Assembly (NCBI GenBank): GCA_003255065.1
Contig: QAOA01006013.1
Location: 807,408 to 871,407, forward strand
Source: Cercis canadensis
Taxonomy: Eukaryota; Streptophyta; Magnoliopsida; Fabales; Fabaceae
Length of the DNA: 64,000 nt
Direction of reading: 5' to 3'
The position numbers and the translations under genes were made by a program. This document shows positions 62,521 to 64,000 of the stretch, in pieces (the first letter of the stretch is position 1; each line of letters begins with the position of its first letter). A model generated the notes under the pieces. That model had not been told where the DNA came from and did not search any database. It was given only the letters and a program-made list of their open reading frames with translations.

Positions 62521-62810
62521 AGAGAGAGACCAACGTTTGCGAATGAAGGAGAAGCGCCGCTGCAATTGCGAAAGAATGAGAAAGATAGTGAAAAACGGCG
62601 TCGTATTGGTGGGCTGGTTATTTCGGGCAATGTCATGGCATTTCACAGTGCCATGTCATATTTTAACAGTACATGTCATCAACTCCGTGAGTGTTATAAG
62701 CGGCAGTTCGACGGAAAGACTTGATTGAAGTAAAACATTAAAATGAATGACTAAATTGATAACAAAATCTATTCAAAAACAAAATTGATAGCGCTGGCAA
62801 AAGTGACGAC

Positions 62811-63058
62811 AAAATTAATAAAAATATTACTTTATCAAGAAAACTAATTAGATTATGTATGATGTATATACGGGCAATAACTTTTACTTTTTATGAAAAA
62901 AAAAATGCTGGTCATGTCTTGGTCTTGGTATCTATATATTTTTATGGTAAGTTTTTTGGGTTATCAAGATGGGCATGCCACTTGCCAAGTGAGACCTCAT
63001 CTCTCTCCCTCTCCTCCTAACATGAGATATAGAGAGAGCTCAGTGAATTTAATTAATT
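62811..63058. other. AT-rich intergenic DNA
   Basis: No gene or repeat recognised beyond poly-A and a CT-rich patch at 63000-63018. Confidence 0.4.
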
Positions 63059-63990
63059 GTTCCTCATGAATTATATTATAAATCTAGAAGCTGGTTATGA
63101 AAAAAAAAATTACAATAATTGAATGATTCCACAAGTTGAAATCCCAAAAACTAAAAGCAAAATAAAATGCTTAAGAATTAGGAGGATAGAACCATGGACT
63201 TGGTTATTTAATGGAACACGTCAACCGATTTTATATTTTTTTGCTCAAAACGTCAACCGATTTTGTTAGTTCTCGCCTTCTCGGTAACTCTCACAAGGTT
63301 TCAACAGGCAGCCGGGTACGCTGAATAGTCAAGTCCACAACGAAAATATGGAAACCTTGTATACCCAAATCCCGCAACTACAACTTAATTACATAAAACA
63401 AGGTTATTAGAAAGAAAAAAAATATGTGGGACAATTTTGGTTGGTCAGTCCACTAGTTCCGTGTGTGTCTACCTAAACCACCAAGTACAACCCCAACATG
63501 CAAAAAAGCAACCAAATCCCGTGANGTTCCTCATGAATTATATTATAAATCTAGAAGCTGGTTATGAAAAAAAAATTACAATAATTGAATGATTCCACAA
63601 GTTGAAATCCCAAAAACTAAAAGCAAAATAAAATGCTTAAGAATTAGGAGGATAGAACCATGGACTAGGTTATTTAATGGAACACGTCAACCGATTTTAT
63701 ATTTTTTTGCTCAAAACGTCAACCGATTTTGTTAGTTCTCGCCCTCTCGGTAACTCTCACAAGGTTTCAACAGGCAGCCGGGTACGCTGAATAGTCAAGT
63801 CCACAACGAAAATATGGAAACCTTGTATACCCAAATCCCGCAACTACAACTTAATTACATAAAACAAGGTTATTAGAAAGAAAAAAAATATGTGGGACAA
63901 TTTTGGTTGGTCAGTCCACTAGTTCCGTGTGTGTCTACCTAAACCACCAAGTACAACCCCAACATGCAAAAAAGCAACCAAATCCCGTGA
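63059..63990. repeat. About 466-bp direct repeat separated by one N (probable assembly duplication)
   Basis: Bases 63059-63524 and 63526-63990 are near-identical (GTTCCTCATGAATTATATTA to CAAATCCCGTGA). They differ by one A in a homopolymer, GGACTTGG/GGACTAGG and GCCTTCTC/GCCCTCTC. The N at 63525 marks the junction. The content is non-coding. Confidence 0.9.
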
Positions 63991-64000
63991 GCCCGCTACT

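Larger units (their letters stand above)
61147..62810 (+). mobile_element. Non-autonomous long-TIR transposon carrying captured gene fragments (Pack-type)
   Basis: The left arm (61147 to about 61312) reads CTTTTGCGGGCGCTATCAAT, TTATCAATTTAGTCCTTCAC, CTTCAATCAAATCTCTCCGT and TTATAACACT. The reverse complement of the right arm (about 62644-62810) reads CTTTTGCCAGCGCTATCAAT, TTATCAATTTAGTCATTCAT, CTTCAATCAAGTCTTTCCGT and TTATAACACT. The arms pair over roughly 110-160 bases at about 80 percent by eye. The interior has no transposase. It holds an LRR-gene piece (about 61590-61770) and a PPR-gene piece (about 62376-62520), both in plus orientation. Exact ends and target duplication are unresolved because the flanks are AT-rich. 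Confidence 0.75.

Noticed and set aside
63059..63990. Genuine tandem duplication or LTR pair at the right edge
   Set aside because: The copies touch at a single N, lack LTR-type ends and internal retroelement genes, and fit the same artefact pattern as three other Ns in the window.

Overview
The window is nuclear DNA of a woody eudicot. Genes are split by GT-AG introns and lie in AT-rich intergenic DNA with MITE-like elements, a LINE fragment and microsatellites. Plant-specific families are present: zeta-carotene desaturase, DRT102, a WNK kinase with a plant-type C-terminus, FLAP1/DUF1517, guanosine deaminase, a GeBP/Storekeeper protein, DUF868 and DUF2358. From memory, the desaturase resembles those of Citrus and other Sapindales, so a rosid tree is likely; no search was possible. 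Exon coordinates were read by hand and may be off by a base or two.

Layout. 0-1 kb: truncated LINE ORF1 (DUF4283 type, minus). 1.9-4.6 kb: six-exon tail-anchored SNARE-like gene. 5.3 kb: intronless EF-hand gene. 7.3-8.3 kb: DUF868 gene. 9.9-12.8 kb: eight-exon DUF2358 gene (minus), head to head with intronless DRT102 (13.6-14.5 kb). 14.8-16.9 kb: decayed partial copy of ZDS with exon 6 duplicated inside it. 17.1-17.6 kb: two orphan exons (minus). 19.1-19.6 kb: Mutator-like MITE with a 9-bp target duplication. 20.0-25.5 kb: intact 14-exon ZDS (minus). 25.5-35.9 kb: about 10 kb of gene-poor AT-rich DNA. 35.9-39.0 kb: seven-exon WNK kinase. 40.9-41.2 kb: stray copy of the last FLAP1 exon, then a SINE-like piece. 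41.7-45.5 kb: six-exon FLAP1 gene (minus). 46.1-48.5 kb: five-exon ribosomal protein eS24 gene with a MITE in its last intron. 50.3-53.1 kb: Aurora-kinase pseudogene that keeps its introns. 55.0-57.6 kb: five-exon guanosine deaminase. 58.3-59.5 kb: intronless Storekeeper-like regulator (minus). 61.1-62.8 kb: long-TIR element carrying pieces of an LRR gene and a PPR gene.

The genes do not form a pathway or cluster; they are independent housekeeping and plastid genes. The recurring theme is local copying and decay: a partial ZDS copy beside ZDS, a copied FLAP1 exon beside FLAP1, an Aurora pseudogene, and a gene-fragment-carrying transposon. Eleven single Ns lie in homopolymers or, in four cases, exactly between near-identical direct repeats. 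That pattern points to unmerged contig ends rather than biology.
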